Origin: Rhodobacteraceae bacterium UBA7436 | GTDB lineage: Bacteria; Pseudomonadota; Alphaproteobacteria; Rhodobacterales; Rhodobacteraceae | Assembly (NCBI GenBank): GCA_002478745.1 | Contig: DLQI01000022.1 | Span: 1-43,684, forward strand | Direction: 5' to 3' | DNA: 43,684 nt | Shown: positions 16,217 through 23,922 of the stretch, piece by piece | Numbering within the stretch: the stretch's first letter is position 1 | How the letters are laid out: the number at the start of each line of letters is the position of its first letter | The notes under the pieces: model-generated | Databases searched by the model: none | The model's input: the letters and a program-made list of their open reading frames with translations, nothing else | What the model was told of the DNA's origin: nothing | Translations under genes and position numbers: made by a program

Positions 16217-16897
16217 TTAGGAAACGGGCCACGGTTCTAGCGGCACGCCCATGTCATAAGGGAAGGGATCGTAGATGGTTTTCAGGCCTTCGGCGCGCCA
16301 TGCTTTGAATTGCGGATCGTTGATAGTGAGCATGCAGTAGGCGCGGGCCGCTGCGGATACAGGCAGGTCATAGCCGATGATGCGTGCGGCGACAGGGGCA
16401 AACATGCAGTCGGCGATGGAATATCCACCAAACAACCACGGGCCGTCTGATTCGAATTTCGCGCCGTGTGCCCAAAGAATTTCAAGGCGACCAAGATCGG
16501 CTTGAAGGGCCGCGTTCACATCGAACCCTTTGTTCACGTGTTGAAGTTGCATGGGGCATTGCCCGCGCAGTTCGCCAAAGCTGCTTGCCATTTCGGCGCA
16601 CAACCAACGCGCTGTGGCACGCGCGGCGGGATCGGTTGGCCACATGGCAATATCGGGATGATGTTCGGCCAAAGTTTCTGCGATTGCGAGGCTTTCACCA
16701 ACCACTGTGCCATCGGGCATCCTGAGCGTAGGCACCAGTTTGGCAGGGGCAAGATGGGCCATGTCAGCCGCCATTGTCCCGCCGTAAAGGCCAATCAAAT
16801 GTGTATTAAAATCCAGCCCGAATTTTTCGAGCAACAGCCAGCCGCGCAGCGACCAAGATGAGAAGGTGCGATCACCAATGTATAAATCATATGTCAT
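16217..16897 (-). CDS. Glutathione S-transferase family protein
   Basis: 226-residue cytoplasmic protein with a thioredoxin-like N-terminal domain (about 1-78) followed by an all-helical GST C-domain. The start MTYDLYIGDRTFSSWSLRGW contains the Ser-rich active-site region that activates glutathione; the PTLRMPDGTVVGESLAIAET stretch (76-95) holds the conserved cis-Pro and the GSH-binding Glu-Ser. Resemblance is to the beta/zeta-like bacterial GSTs with an SSWSLR motif. The substrate is unknown. It lies downstream of cobC and upstream of yifB on the same strand, separated by 59 and 81 bp. No obvious pathway link to the cobalamin genes is visible. Confidence 0.9.
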   Translation of the reverse strand: MTYDLYIGDRTFSSWSLRGWLLLEKFGLDFNTHLIGLYGGTMAADMAHLAPAKLVPTLRMPDGTVVGESLAIAETLAEHHPDIAMWPTDPAARATARWLCAEMASSFGELRGQCPMQLQHVNKGFDVNAALQADLGRLEILWAHGAKFESDGPWLFGGYSIADCMFAPVAARIIGYDLPVSAAARAYCMLTINDPQFKAWRAEGLKTIYDPFPYDMGVPLEPWPVS

Positions 16898-16956
16898 GGA
16901 AGCAGCCTAAAGTGACGACTGTGCATTAGGCAAATTTTGATTTGTGAGGTGGAATA

Positions 16957-17544
16957 TCACACAAGGCGATTGATCGTACCAACGCGCCCTGTGCCGTTTT
17001 CCCATGTGATATCGGTAACCGACAGATTGTCGATCTTATGGGCAAGGACTTGTTGTGCAGGCACACCCAATGCCATCTGCACTTGGGTCAAGATCACCCC
17101 GAAGTGCGCAACCGCGATGATGTCACGCCCCGCGTATTTGCGTGTGAGGTGTTGCACTGTTGTGTGGACACGGTGTGCGGATTCATCCCAGCTTTCGCCA
17201 CCCGGTGGTGTGTGCGGGCCGGGGGTTTCCCAATAGGCGCGTGACAGGTCTGGGTGCTTTTCTGAGACCTCTGAAAAGTGAACGCCGTCCCACGTGCCAA
17301 AATGCAGCTCGCGTAGATGTGGGTTATTGGACAAACGTTCGCGCCCTGCTTGGATCGCGTCAGCTGTTGTGATGCAGCGCGTAAGATCAGATGAGATGAT
17401 CAGCGCATCTGACGGCAAATCGGCTGCAAGGCGTGCCAATTGATCGGTGTCTGATAGGTCGGCCGGAACGTCCCGCCAGCCCACAAATGTCTTTTGGTGG
17501 GTTGGGCCGTGGCGCACCCAGTGCCATGTTGTTGGGGCGGTCAT
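16957..17544 (-). CDS. cobC: Histidine phosphatase, probable alpha-ribazole phosphatase CobC
   Basis: 195-residue phosphoglycerate-mutase-like phosphatase. The RHG catalytic motif is at 11-13 (phospho-acceptor His12). The SSDLTRCITTAD segment contributes the second Arg and AHFG carries the second His. Overlap of its ATG with the stop of cobU/cobP (ATGA) places it in a cobalamin nucleotide-loop unit. This favours CobC (dephosphorylation of alpha-ribazole-5'-phosphate or adenosylcobalamin-5'-phosphate) over a generic phosphatase. The enzyme class is sure; the substrate rests on the neighbour. Confidence 0.8.
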   Translation of the reverse strand: MTAPTTWHWVRHGPTHQKTFVGWRDVPADLSDTDQLARLAADLPSDALIISSDLTRCITTADAIQAGRERLSNNPHLRELHFGTWDGVHFSEVSEKHPDLSRAYWETPGPHTPPGGESWDESAHRVHTTVQHLTRKYAGRDIIAVAHFGVILTQVQMALGVPAQQVLAHKIDNLSVTDITWENGTGRVGTINRLV

Positions 17545-18062
17545 GGTAGCATTCCTTTTAGGACGTTGGGTAGGCCGGCTACTACTTGAATGGCAAGGTT
17601 TGATTGTGCGGCAAGTGCGATGTTTAGCCGGCCTTGGGCCTCGCGGAACTGACGTGAAAGTGCGTTGTCTGGAACGATCCCTTGGCCCACTTCGTTAGAG
17701 ACGATCACGATGGGGGCTTTGCACGATTTGAGCGCATCAATCAGCAGATCAGATTGTGCCGATAAGTCATGATCCTCAAGCAGATGATTGGTCAGCCACA
17801 TGGTCGCACAATCGATCAAAATCGCCTGATCTGCGGTGGCAGCCGCAAGGGCCGGTGCCAAATCAAATGGGGCCTCAACAGTTGTCCAAGTGTCATTGCG
17901 GCGCGACTTATGCACCTCAACACGTGATTTTGTTTCGTCATCCCAGATACGCGAGGTCGCAATGTAGAGGGGTATTAACCCACTGTTAAGGATTAGGTTT
18001 TCCGCAAAAAGGGATTTTCCCGAAGCGGCCCCGCCCAGAACGAAAGACAAATTTGGCAACAT
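17541..18062 (-). CDS. cobU: Adenosylcobinamide kinase/guanylyltransferase
   Basis: 173-residue bifunctional enzyme (CobU in enterics, CobP in the aerobic pathway). It phosphorylates adenosylcobinamide and transfers GMP to make AdoCbi-GDP for nucleotide-loop assembly. The P-loop GGAASGKS is at 10-17, then YIATSRIWDDE, the RRNDTW segment with the motif around the guanylylated His position, LIDCATMWLTNHL, and IVSNEVGQGIVPDNALSRQFRE. I placed the start at ATG 18062: the frame continues upstream to 18290 but that part is antisense to rpoH. A 15-bp palindrome (18079-18093) lies 17 bp upstream. No cobalamin riboswitch is apparent in this short leader. Confidence 0.93.
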   Translation of the reverse strand: MLPNLSFVLGGAASGKSLFAENLILNSGLIPLYIATSRIWDDETKSRVEVHKSRRNDTWTTVEAPFDLAPALAAATADQAILIDCATMWLTNHLLEDHDLSAQSDLLIDALKSCKAPIVIVSNEVGQGIVPDNALSRQFREAQGRLNIALAAQSNLAIQVVAGLPNVLKGMLP

Positions 18063-18076
18063 TCTCGCCTCTATTG

Positions 18077-18108
18077 TGAACCAATGATTGGTTTGCTGCG
18101 TACCTATA
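18077..18108 (+). promoter_or_regulatory. Palindrome and possible ECF-type promoter for rpoH2
   Basis: A perfect 7-bp inverted repeat around one base, AACCAATGATTGGTT, occupies 18079-18093 between divergent cobU and rpoH2. It overlaps TGAACC (18077-18082), which with GCGTACC about 15 bp later loosely resembles the TGATCC...CGTA promoters of the Rhodobacter RpoE (singlet-oxygen) sigma factor known to drive rpoH2. The palindrome is seen directly; the promoter call is weak. Confidence 0.4.
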
Positions 18109-18150
18109 GTGAAAGACCAAAACAAGCGTTCATTCTTTGGGAGATCCGAT

Positions 18151-19029
18151 ATGGCTTTGGACATGGCGAGAGAAGTTTCGATCACACGTACAGCGATGAA
18201 AGCAGAAATGTTGGACGCTGAAACGGAGTTGCGGCTGGCGTATGCATGGCGTGACAACCGCGATGAAGAAGCTCTGCACCGCTTGATCACAGCCTACATG
18301 CGCCTTGCTATTTCAATGGCTTCCAAGTTCAAACGCTACGGTGCGCCGATGAACGATTTGATCCAAGAAGCAGGTTTAGGGCTGATGAAAGCCGCAGAAA
18401 AATTTGATCCCGATCGCGGTGTTCGGTTCTCGACCTACGCCATGTGGTGGATCAAAGCGTCTGTCCAAGATTACGTGATGCGCAACTGGTCGATGGTGCG
18501 TACGGGATCCACATCTTCGCAAAAGTCGCTATTTTTCAACATGCGCCGCGTCCAAGCTCGCTTGGAACGCGAAAGCGAATCCGCAGGCGTCAAATTGGAC
18601 AAGCACCAGCTGATGCAGATGATCTCAACCGAGATAGGTGTGCCATTGCACGACGTTGAAATGATGGAAGGACGCCTGTCAGGCTCTGACTATTCATTGA
18701 ACGCAACCCAATCCGTTGAGGACGAGGGCCGCGAGTGGATCGATGCTCTTGAGGACGATAGCGCACAAGCGGCTGAAATGGTTGAACATGCTCATGACAC
18801 GGTCCAGTTGCGGTCGTGGTTGTTTGACGCGATGGCAGCATTGAGCGAACGCGAACGCTTCATCGTGCGCGAACGCAAGCTGCAGGACAATCCACGCACA
18901 TTGGAAAGCTTGGGCAAGGAATTGTCCCTGAGCAAAGAACGTGTGCGTCAGCTTGAAGCCGCCGCCTTTGGCAAAATGCGTAAATGGCTAGAAACCCATG
19001 ACACAGAAGTGCAAAACTTTCTGAATTGA
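18151..19029 (+). CDS. rpoH2: RNA polymerase sigma factor RpoH2
   Basis: 292-residue sigma-32-type factor. Region 2 contains RRFKR-like core binding (residues 50-63) and STYAMWWIKASVQDYVMRNW (94-113, -10 recognition). Region 4 near 255-280 carries LSLSKERVRQLEAAAFGKMR (-35 helix-turn-helix). The NWSMVRTGSTSSQKSLFFNM stretch is the RpoHII signature in Rhodobacteraceae, unlike RpoHI with SWSLVKLGTTSAQKKL. RpoHII directs photo-oxidative and general stress genes. The ATG at 18151 is preceded by GGGAG; a longer frame opening at 18088 overlaps the likely promoter. It appears monocistronic, followed by a small GC hairpin. Subtype assignment is from memory and fairly confident. Confidence 0.9.
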   Translation: MALDMAREVSITRTAMKAEMLDAETELRLAYAWRDNRDEEALHRLITAYMRLAISMASKFKRYGAPMNDLIQEAGLGLMKAAEKFDPDRGVRFSTYAMWWIKASVQDYVMRNWSMVRTGSTSSQKSLFFNMRRVQARLERESESAGVKLDKHQLMQMISTEIGVPLHDVEMMEGRLSGSDYSLNATQSVEDEGREWIDALEDDSAQAAEMVEHAHDTVQLRSWLFDAMAALSERERFIVRERKLQDNPRTLESLGKELSLSKERVRQLEAAAFGKMRKWLETHDTEVQNFLN

Positions 19030-19034
19030 TAGGG

Positions 19035-19049
19035 TGCGCGTCACGCGCA
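19035..19049 (+). terminator. GC hairpin after rpoH2
   Basis: TGCGCG (19035-19040) pairs with CGCGCA (19044-19049) around a 3-nt loop, six bases after the stop. The tail TCTTACGGG is not U-rich, so intrinsic termination is doubtful. Confidence 0.35.
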
Positions 19050-19088
19050 TCTTACGGGCTGGCAGAACACCGTTCGCCGCAGTATGGT

Positions 19089-19102
19089 TGGTCAATTGAC
19101 CA
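19089..19102. promoter_or_regulatory. Perfect 14-bp palindrome upstream of coaBC
   Basis: TGGTCAATTGACCA is fully self-complementary and lies 18 bp before the coaBC ATG. It is a strong operator candidate for a dimeric regulator. No terminator-like tail follows. The regulator is not identified. Confidence 0.5.
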
Positions 19103-19120
19103 GCTATTTGGGGGCATGCA

Positions 19121-20314
19121 ATGCTAACCGGAAAACGCATTCTATTGATTATTGGTGGTGGAATTTCTGCCTACAAAAGTCTTGATCTGATCCGCAAATT
19201 ACGTGAGCGCGGCGCTACTGTGACACCCGTTTTGACGGGTGCCGCGACAGAGTTTGTAACCCCATTGTCCGTTGCCGCGTTGTCTGGTTCCAAAGTATAC
19301 GGCGAATTGTTTGATCTGACGGATGAGGCCGAGATGGGCCATATCCAACTGTCACGCTCTGCCGATCTGATTGTGGTTGCTCCTGCGACTGCGGACCTGA
19401 TGGCGAAGATGGCGCATGGCTTGGCGAATGATTTGGCTTCGACCCTATTGTTGGCCACGGATACGCCGGTTTTGGTGGCCCCTGCGATGAATGTGCGGAT
19501 GTGGGATCACGCGGCGACACAGCGCAATATTGCAACCTTGGCAGATGACGGTGTTGCCTTTGCCGGCCCCAATGAGGGCGACATGGCGTGTGGTGAATTT
19601 GGTCCGGGCCGTATGGCTGAGCCACTGGAGATTGTTGCCGCAGTTGAGGCGAAATTGTTGGATGGTCCGTTGAAGGGCAAGCGTGTGTTGATCACATCCG
19701 GCCCCACACATGAGCCGATTGATCCGGTGCGTTATATCGCCAATCGATCTTCTGGCGCGCAGGGCACGGCCCTTGCCAATGCTCTGTCTGCGCTGGGCGC
19801 AGATGTTGTGTTTGTGACGGGCCCAGCTGATGTTGCCCCGCCATCTGGGGTTGAGGTGATCGCGGTCCAAACGGCACAGCAAATGTTGGAAGCTGTGCAG
19901 ACAGCGTTACCTGCTGATGTTGCCATCTTTGCCGCGGCGGTTGCTGATTGGCGCGTTGAGGGGGCGAGTGATCGCAAGTTGAAGAAAACCAAGGACGGTC
20001 TGCCAACGCTCACATTCGCCGAAAATCCCGATATTTTGGCCCATGTGTCCCAATTGAAAACAGGACGTCCTGCGCTGGTTGTGGGCTTTGCGGCTGAAAC
20101 AAATGACGTTGAGGCGAACGCCACAGCCAAGCTAAAGCGCAAAGGCTGTGACTGGATCGTTGCCAATGACGTTTCACCTGAGACCGGTATCATGGGCGGA
20201 TCTGAGAATGACGTCGCTATTATTTCCCAAGCGGGTGTCGATGAATGGCCGCGCATGTCCAAGGAAATGGTGTCGCGCAAATTGGCCCAACGAATTGCAG
20301 AGGCAATCGCGTGA
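19121..20314 (+). CDS. coaBC: Bifunctional phosphopantothenoylcysteine decarboxylase/synthase
   Basis: 397-residue coenzyme A enzyme. The N-terminal CoaC flavoprotein domain (1-185) has IIGGGISAYKSLDLIRKLRE, GHIQLSR with the active-site His, APAMNVRMWDH, and CGEFGPGRMAEP with the catalytic Cys. The C-terminal CoaB ligase domain (186-397) has TSGPTHEPIDPVRYIANRSS, AAVADWR, and the Lys-rich KLKK for CTP/phosphopantothenate. Together they convert 4'-phosphopantothenate and cysteine into 4'-phosphopantetheine. GGGGG provides a Shine-Dalgarno 7 nt before the ATG. The stop is embedded in the dut start (GTGA), a coaBC-dut order common in proteobacteria. Confidence 0.97.
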   Translation: MLTGKRILLIIGGGISAYKSLDLIRKLRERGATVTPVLTGAATEFVTPLSVAALSGSKVYGELFDLTDEAEMGHIQLSRSADLIVVAPATADLMAKMAHGLANDLASTLLLATDTPVLVAPAMNVRMWDHAATQRNIATLADDGVAFAGPNEGDMACGEFGPGRMAEPLEIVAAVEAKLLDGPLKGKRVLITSGPTHEPIDPVRYIANRSSGAQGTALANALSALGADVVFVTGPADVAPPSGVEVIAVQTAQQMLEAVQTALPADVAIFAAAVADWRVEGASDRKLKKTKDGLPTLTFAENPDILAHVSQLKTGRPALVVGFAAETNDVEANATAKLKRKGCDWIVANDVSPETGIMGGSENDVAIISQAGVDEWPRMSKEMVSRKLAQRIAEAIA

Positions 20315-20769
20315 GTGTGACAATCAAAGTCGTGCGCGATGCGGGTTTTGATCCCGACATTGCATTGCCATTTTACGAAACTGTTGGCGCGGCCGGTGCT
20401 GATATTCGAGCGAACTTTGAGGGTCGCAAAAGTGTTGTCATTCCCAGCGGTGGACGCGCGTTGATCCCTACGGGTTTGCGATTTGAAATCCCGCAAGGGT
20501 TCGAAGTGCAGGTGCGCCCGCGTTCTGGTTTGGCGCTGAAGCATGGTATCGCCTTGGTCAATTCGCCGGGCACAATTGATAGAGATTATCGCGGTCTTGT
20601 TGGGGTGATCCTGTTGAACACGGGTGCGGATGCGTTTGAGGTTGTGCACGGTGAACGCATTGCCCAAGTTGTTGTGGCCCCTGTCGTTCAGGGTGATTTC
20701 GTGATCGCGGACAGCTTGGATGAAACGGTGCGTGGCGCTGGTGGCTTTGGCTCAACAGGGCGCGGTTGA
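20311..20769 (+). CDS. dut: Deoxyuridine 5'-triphosphate nucleotidohydrolase (dUTPase)
   Basis: 152-residue trimeric dUTPase, converting dUTP to dUMP to keep uracil out of DNA. All five motifs are present: AGADIRAN (1), PRSGLALKHG (2), NSPGTIDRDYRG (3, catalytic Asp), GERIAQ (4) and RGAGGFGSTG (5, at the C-terminus). The start is GTG at 20311, inside the coaBC stop (GTGA). The frame opens further upstream at 20245 but that segment is coaBC coding sequence read in another frame. Length matches the family exactly. The stop overlaps the next gene by one base (TGATG). Confidence 0.97.
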   Translation: MSVTIKVVRDAGFDPDIALPFYETVGAAGADIRANFEGRKSVVIPSGGRALIPTGLRFEIPQGFEVQVRPRSGLALKHGIALVNSPGTIDRDYRGLVGVILLNTGADAFEVVHGERIAQVVVAPVVQGDFVIADSLDETVRGAGGFGSTGRG

Positions 20770-21812
20770 TGTTTTTCGTTGCGGTGATGGCTGCAGGATT
20801 GTGGGGGCTGGGCGCGGTGTTTGGTGCGCCACAACGTTCGCGTTGGATCATGATTTTGGCATTGTTAGCCACGGTTATTGCGGCGCATTTGGTATTACCG
20901 GTTGGGCATCCTGTGCGCCTTGGTTTGGGTGAAACAGCGGCCCCTTGGTTGTTCATTCTGGGCATTGCCGGCTTGGTGTGGGGCTACCGTTGGATGCTGC
21001 GCAGATTGCGTACACAGGCGGTGGTCAAAGAAGAAGCCGCCACAATTGATGCCCCCCTTTTTAGCGAAACAGAATTGAACCGTTATGCCCGTCATATCGT
21101 CATGCGCGAGATGGGGGGCGCAGGTCAAAAGACGCTCAAACAAGCAAAAATTTTGGTCGTTGGTGCGGGTGGTTTGGGATCGCCCGTGTTGCAGTATTTG
21201 GCGGCAGCAGGCGTTGGAACAATCGGTGTGATTGATGATGACGTGGTTGATAACGCAAACCTACAACGCCAAGTGATCCACAGGGATGATGACATTGGCA
21301 CGGCCAAAGTTTTTTCGGCCCAGGCAGCGATGTTCGCGCAAAATCCATTTGTAGATGTGCGCCCTTACCAGCGACGCCTGACAGATGACATCGCGGCGGA
21401 ATTGATCGCTGAATATGATTTGGTTCTGGATGGATGTGATAATTTCGAAACCCGCTATCTGGTGAACAAGGTTTGCGTGCAAACGCAAACGCCGCTGATT
21501 TCTGGTGCTTTGACGCAGTGGGAGGGACAGTTAAGTGTCTTTAATCCTGCCAAGGGTGCACCGTGCTATCAGTGCATTTTCCCTCAAGCGCCTGCGCCTG
21601 AATTGGCCCCAAGTTGCTCTGAGGCGGGTGTGATTGGTCCTTTGCCCGGTGTGGTTGGATCGATGATGGCGATTGAAGCGATTAAGGTGATCACGGGTGC
21701 CGGTGCGCCGCTGCGCGGTGAGATGGTGATCTATGACGGGCTGTACGGTGAAAGCCGCAAAATTATGCTGGAGCCTCGGGCCGATTGTCCGATCTGTTCC
21801 AAATCTGAATAA
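20769..21812 (+). CDS. Membrane-anchored MoeB/ThiF/HesA-type adenylyltransferase
   Basis: 347-residue E1-like enzyme that adenylates the C-terminus of a ubiquitin-like sulfur carrier (MoaD or ThiS type). Residues 98-347 hold the catalytic domain: NRYARHIVMREMG, nucleotide loop GAGGLGS (132-138), DGCDNFETR (221-229), zinc cysteines CYQC (266-269) and CPIC (340-343). Unusually, residues 1-80 carry three hydrophobic segments (about 2-19, 27-46, 58-76) before a basic RRLRTQ stretch, so the enzyme should be tethered to the inner membrane facing the cytoplasm. It is translationally coupled to dut. Whether it serves molybdopterin or thiamine synthesis cannot be told; no carrier gene is nearby. Confidence 0.87.
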   Translation: MFFVAVMAAGLWGLGAVFGAPQRSRWIMILALLATVIAAHLVLPVGHPVRLGLGETAAPWLFILGIAGLVWGYRWMLRRLRTQAVVKEEAATIDAPLFSETELNRYARHIVMREMGGAGQKTLKQAKILVVGAGGLGSPVLQYLAAAGVGTIGVIDDDVVDNANLQRQVIHRDDDIGTAKVFSAQAAMFAQNPFVDVRPYQRRLTDDIAAELIAEYDLVLDGCDNFETRYLVNKVCVQTQTPLISGALTQWEGQLSVFNPAKGAPCYQCIFPQAPAPELAPSCSEAGVIGPLPGVVGSMMAIEAIKVITGAGAPLRGEMVIYDGLYGESRKIMLEPRADCPICSKSE

Positions 21813-21830
21813 CCTCCAAAGGAGACACGC

Positions 21831-23843
21831 ATGACAAATCCATTGCTCGCAACTTGGGACACACCGTTTGGCCTAGCCCCGTTTGACAAGATTTCTGACG
21901 ATGATTTCGCCCCTGCGTTAGAGGTCGCTTTGGCCAGCCATAAGGCAGAGATTGATGCGATTGCAGTGTCTGCAGATCCTGCGACATTCGCCAATACGAT
22001 TGAAGCACTTGAGGCTGTGGGTCGTGATTTGGATAAGGTGTTGTCTGCGTTTTATACAGTCGCGGGGGCGGACAGTAACCCTGCACGCGAGGCGTTGCAG
22101 CGCGATTTTTCACCACAACTGGCAGCGCATTTTTCAGAAGTGTCCGGCAACAAAGCACTGTTTGCACGCGTCGCTGCGGTTTGGGATGCACGCGATAGCC
22201 TGACGCTTAGCGATGAACAGGCGCGTGTTTTGATGCTGACGCACCGTGGGTTTGTGCGTTCTGGCTCTGCCTTGGAGGGTGCGGACGAGACCCGCATCAA
22301 AGAAATTAAGGGTCGATTGGCCGTATTAGGCACTGAATTCACCCAGAACCTTTTGTCTGATGAACGCGAATGGTTCATGGAATTGGGCGAAGACGATTTG
22401 GACGGCTTGCCAGAATTTGTGATTTCCGCAGCACGCGCTGCAGGTGAGGAAAAAGAGGCGGGCGGTCCGGTTGTGACTTTGTCGCGCTCAATCATCGTAC
22501 CGTTTTTGCAATTCTCGACGCGCCGCGATTTGCGCGAGGTTGCCTATAAGGCGTGGGGTGCCCGCGGGGCCAACGGCGGTGACAAAGACAACCGTGACAT
22601 CACGGCTGAGATTTTGGCGTTGCGGTCCGAGCGCGCGCAGCTGTTGGGCTATGCGAATTTTGCTGAATACAAATTGGAAACAGAGATGGCGAAGACGCCG
22701 CAAGCTGTGCGCGATTTGTTGATGGCCGTTTGGGAGCCAGCCAAGGCACAAGCCAATTCGGATGCTGAAAAACTAACGGCTATGATGCACGACGATGGTG
22801 TGAACGGTGATCTGGAACCTTGGGATTGGCGTTTCTATTCTGAACGTCGCCGCAAGGAATTGCATGATTTGGATGAGGCGGAATTGAAACCGTATTTCCA
22901 ATTGGACCGTATGATTGATGCATCCTTTGATTGCGCTACACGTCTGTTTGGTTTGCAATTTAAACCGCTTGATGTGCCGCTTTATCACGAGGATTGCCGC
23001 GCATGGGAAGTGACCCGTGATGGTGAACATATCGCTGTCTTCATTGGCGACTATTTCGCACGTGGGTCCAAGCGTTCTGGGGCGTGGTGCTCTGCAATGC
23101 GATCACAAGCGAAGTTCCCTGAAGTGCAGGCACCTGTGGTGATCAACGTCTGTAACTTTGCGAAGGGGACGCCTGCGTTATTGTCCTATGATGATGCGCG
23201 CACACTGTTCCATGAGTTTGGTCATGCGCTGCACCAGATGCTGTCGGATGTGACCTATGAAAGTGTGTCGGGCACTTCGGTCGCGCGCGACTTTGTTGAG
23301 TTGCCAAGCCAGCTGTATGAACACTGGTTGGAGGTGCCCGAAGTGTTGGCCAAGTTCGCCACACATGCGCAAACCGGTGAAGCGATGCCAGAGGCGTTGT
23401 TGTCCAAAGTGTTGGGCGCTGCGACCTACGATATGGGATTTTCGACAGTGGAATATGTGGCCTCTGCGATGGTGGACTTGGAGTTCCACGACGGGGATGC
23501 GCCAAGTGATCCAATGGCACGCCAGGCTGAAATTTTGGCAGGTCTTGGCATGCCGCGCGCGATCACGATGCGCCACGCCACGCCGCATTTTGCGCATGTG
23601 TTTTCTGGCGACGGGTATTCATCGGGCTACTACAGTTATATGTGGTCTGAGGTTATGGATGCTGACGCGTTTGAGGCGTTTGAAGAAGCGGGCGGTGCCT
23701 TTGATCCTGAACGCGCAGCTGCGTTAGAGGCCAACATTCTATCAACCGGTGGCAGCCGTGATGCGGGGGAATTGTATGTCGCGTTCCGTGGTCGTTTGCC
23801 CGGGGTAGAAGCCTTGTTAAAGGGACGTGGTTTGGCCGCTTGA
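21831..23843 (+). CDS. M3-family zinc oligopeptidase (PrlC/Dcp-like)
   Basis: 670-residue metallopeptidase of the thimet oligopeptidase family. The zinc motif HEFGH is at 461-465 and the third ligand Glu490 lies in DFVELPSQ. The C-terminal domain keeps HFAHVFSGDGYSSGYYSY, typical of M3A enzymes. No signal peptide is visible, so it acts in the cytoplasm, trimming short peptides. It is intermediate between oligopeptidase A and peptidyl-dipeptidase Dcp; I do not choose. AAAGGAG precedes the ATG by about 8 nt. It may be read from the coaBC-dut-thiF unit (18-bp gap). A Roseobacter-type intergenic hairpin element follows. Confidence 0.93.
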   Translation: MTNPLLATWDTPFGLAPFDKISDDDFAPALEVALASHKAEIDAIAVSADPATFANTIEALEAVGRDLDKVLSAFYTVAGADSNPAREALQRDFSPQLAAHFSEVSGNKALFARVAAVWDARDSLTLSDEQARVLMLTHRGFVRSGSALEGADETRIKEIKGRLAVLGTEFTQNLLSDEREWFMELGEDDLDGLPEFVISAARAAGEEKEAGGPVVTLSRSIIVPFLQFSTRRDLREVAYKAWGARGANGGDKDNRDITAEILALRSERAQLLGYANFAEYKLETEMAKTPQAVRDLLMAVWEPAKAQANSDAEKLTAMMHDDGVNGDLEPWDWRFYSERRRKELHDLDEAELKPYFQLDRMIDASFDCATRLFGLQFKPLDVPLYHEDCRAWEVTRDGEHIAVFIGDYFARGSKRSGAWCSAMRSQAKFPEVQAPVVINVCNFAKGTPALLSYDDARTLFHEFGHALHQMLSDVTYESVSGTSVARDFVELPSQLYEHWLEVPEVLAKFATHAQTGEAMPEALLSKVLGAATYDMGFSTVEYVASAMVDLEFHDGDAPSDPMARQAEILAGLGMPRAITMRHATPHFAHVFSGDGYSSGYYSYMWSEVMDADAFEAFEEAGGAFDPERAAALEANILSTGGSRDAGELYVAFRGRLPGVEALLKGRGLAA

Positions 23844-23852
23844 GCCTTGGCT

Positions 23853-23913
23853 AGGGGCGCTGCCCCCGCCGCGCTGTGCGCGCCTCCCCCGGAGTTTATT
23901 TGGTAAGGTGGAG
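23853..23913 (+). repeat. Roseobacter-type intergenic hairpin element, copy 1
   Basis: Just past the M3 peptidase stop lies GGGGC-GCT-GCCCC (23854-23866), then a GC-rich arm pair, CCCCCGGAGT, and an AT-rich TATTTGG tail ending in AAGGTGGAG. Copy 2 at 31355-31398 has the same order: a GCT-loop hairpin, a CTCC/GGAG-type segment, TATTTAGG and AAGAGAAG. I recall similar sequences at 3' ends of genes in many Roseobacter genomes. It may act as a terminator or RNA-stabiliser. Confidence 0.55.
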
Positions 23914-23922
23914 CTGGGGCAG

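Noticed and set aside
16905..16931. GCCTAA/TTAGGC hairpin between cobC and the GST gene as terminator
   Set aside because: Only 6 bp with a 15-nt loop, and the T-rich side is on the strand opposite to the genes.
18063..18290. Upstream extension of cobU
   Set aside because: Antisense to rpoH2 coding sequence; the conserved protein begins at MLPNLSFVLGG.
20245..20310. Upstream extension of dut
   Set aside because: This is coaBC coding sequence in another frame; the 152-residue form from GTG 20311 matches dUTPase length.
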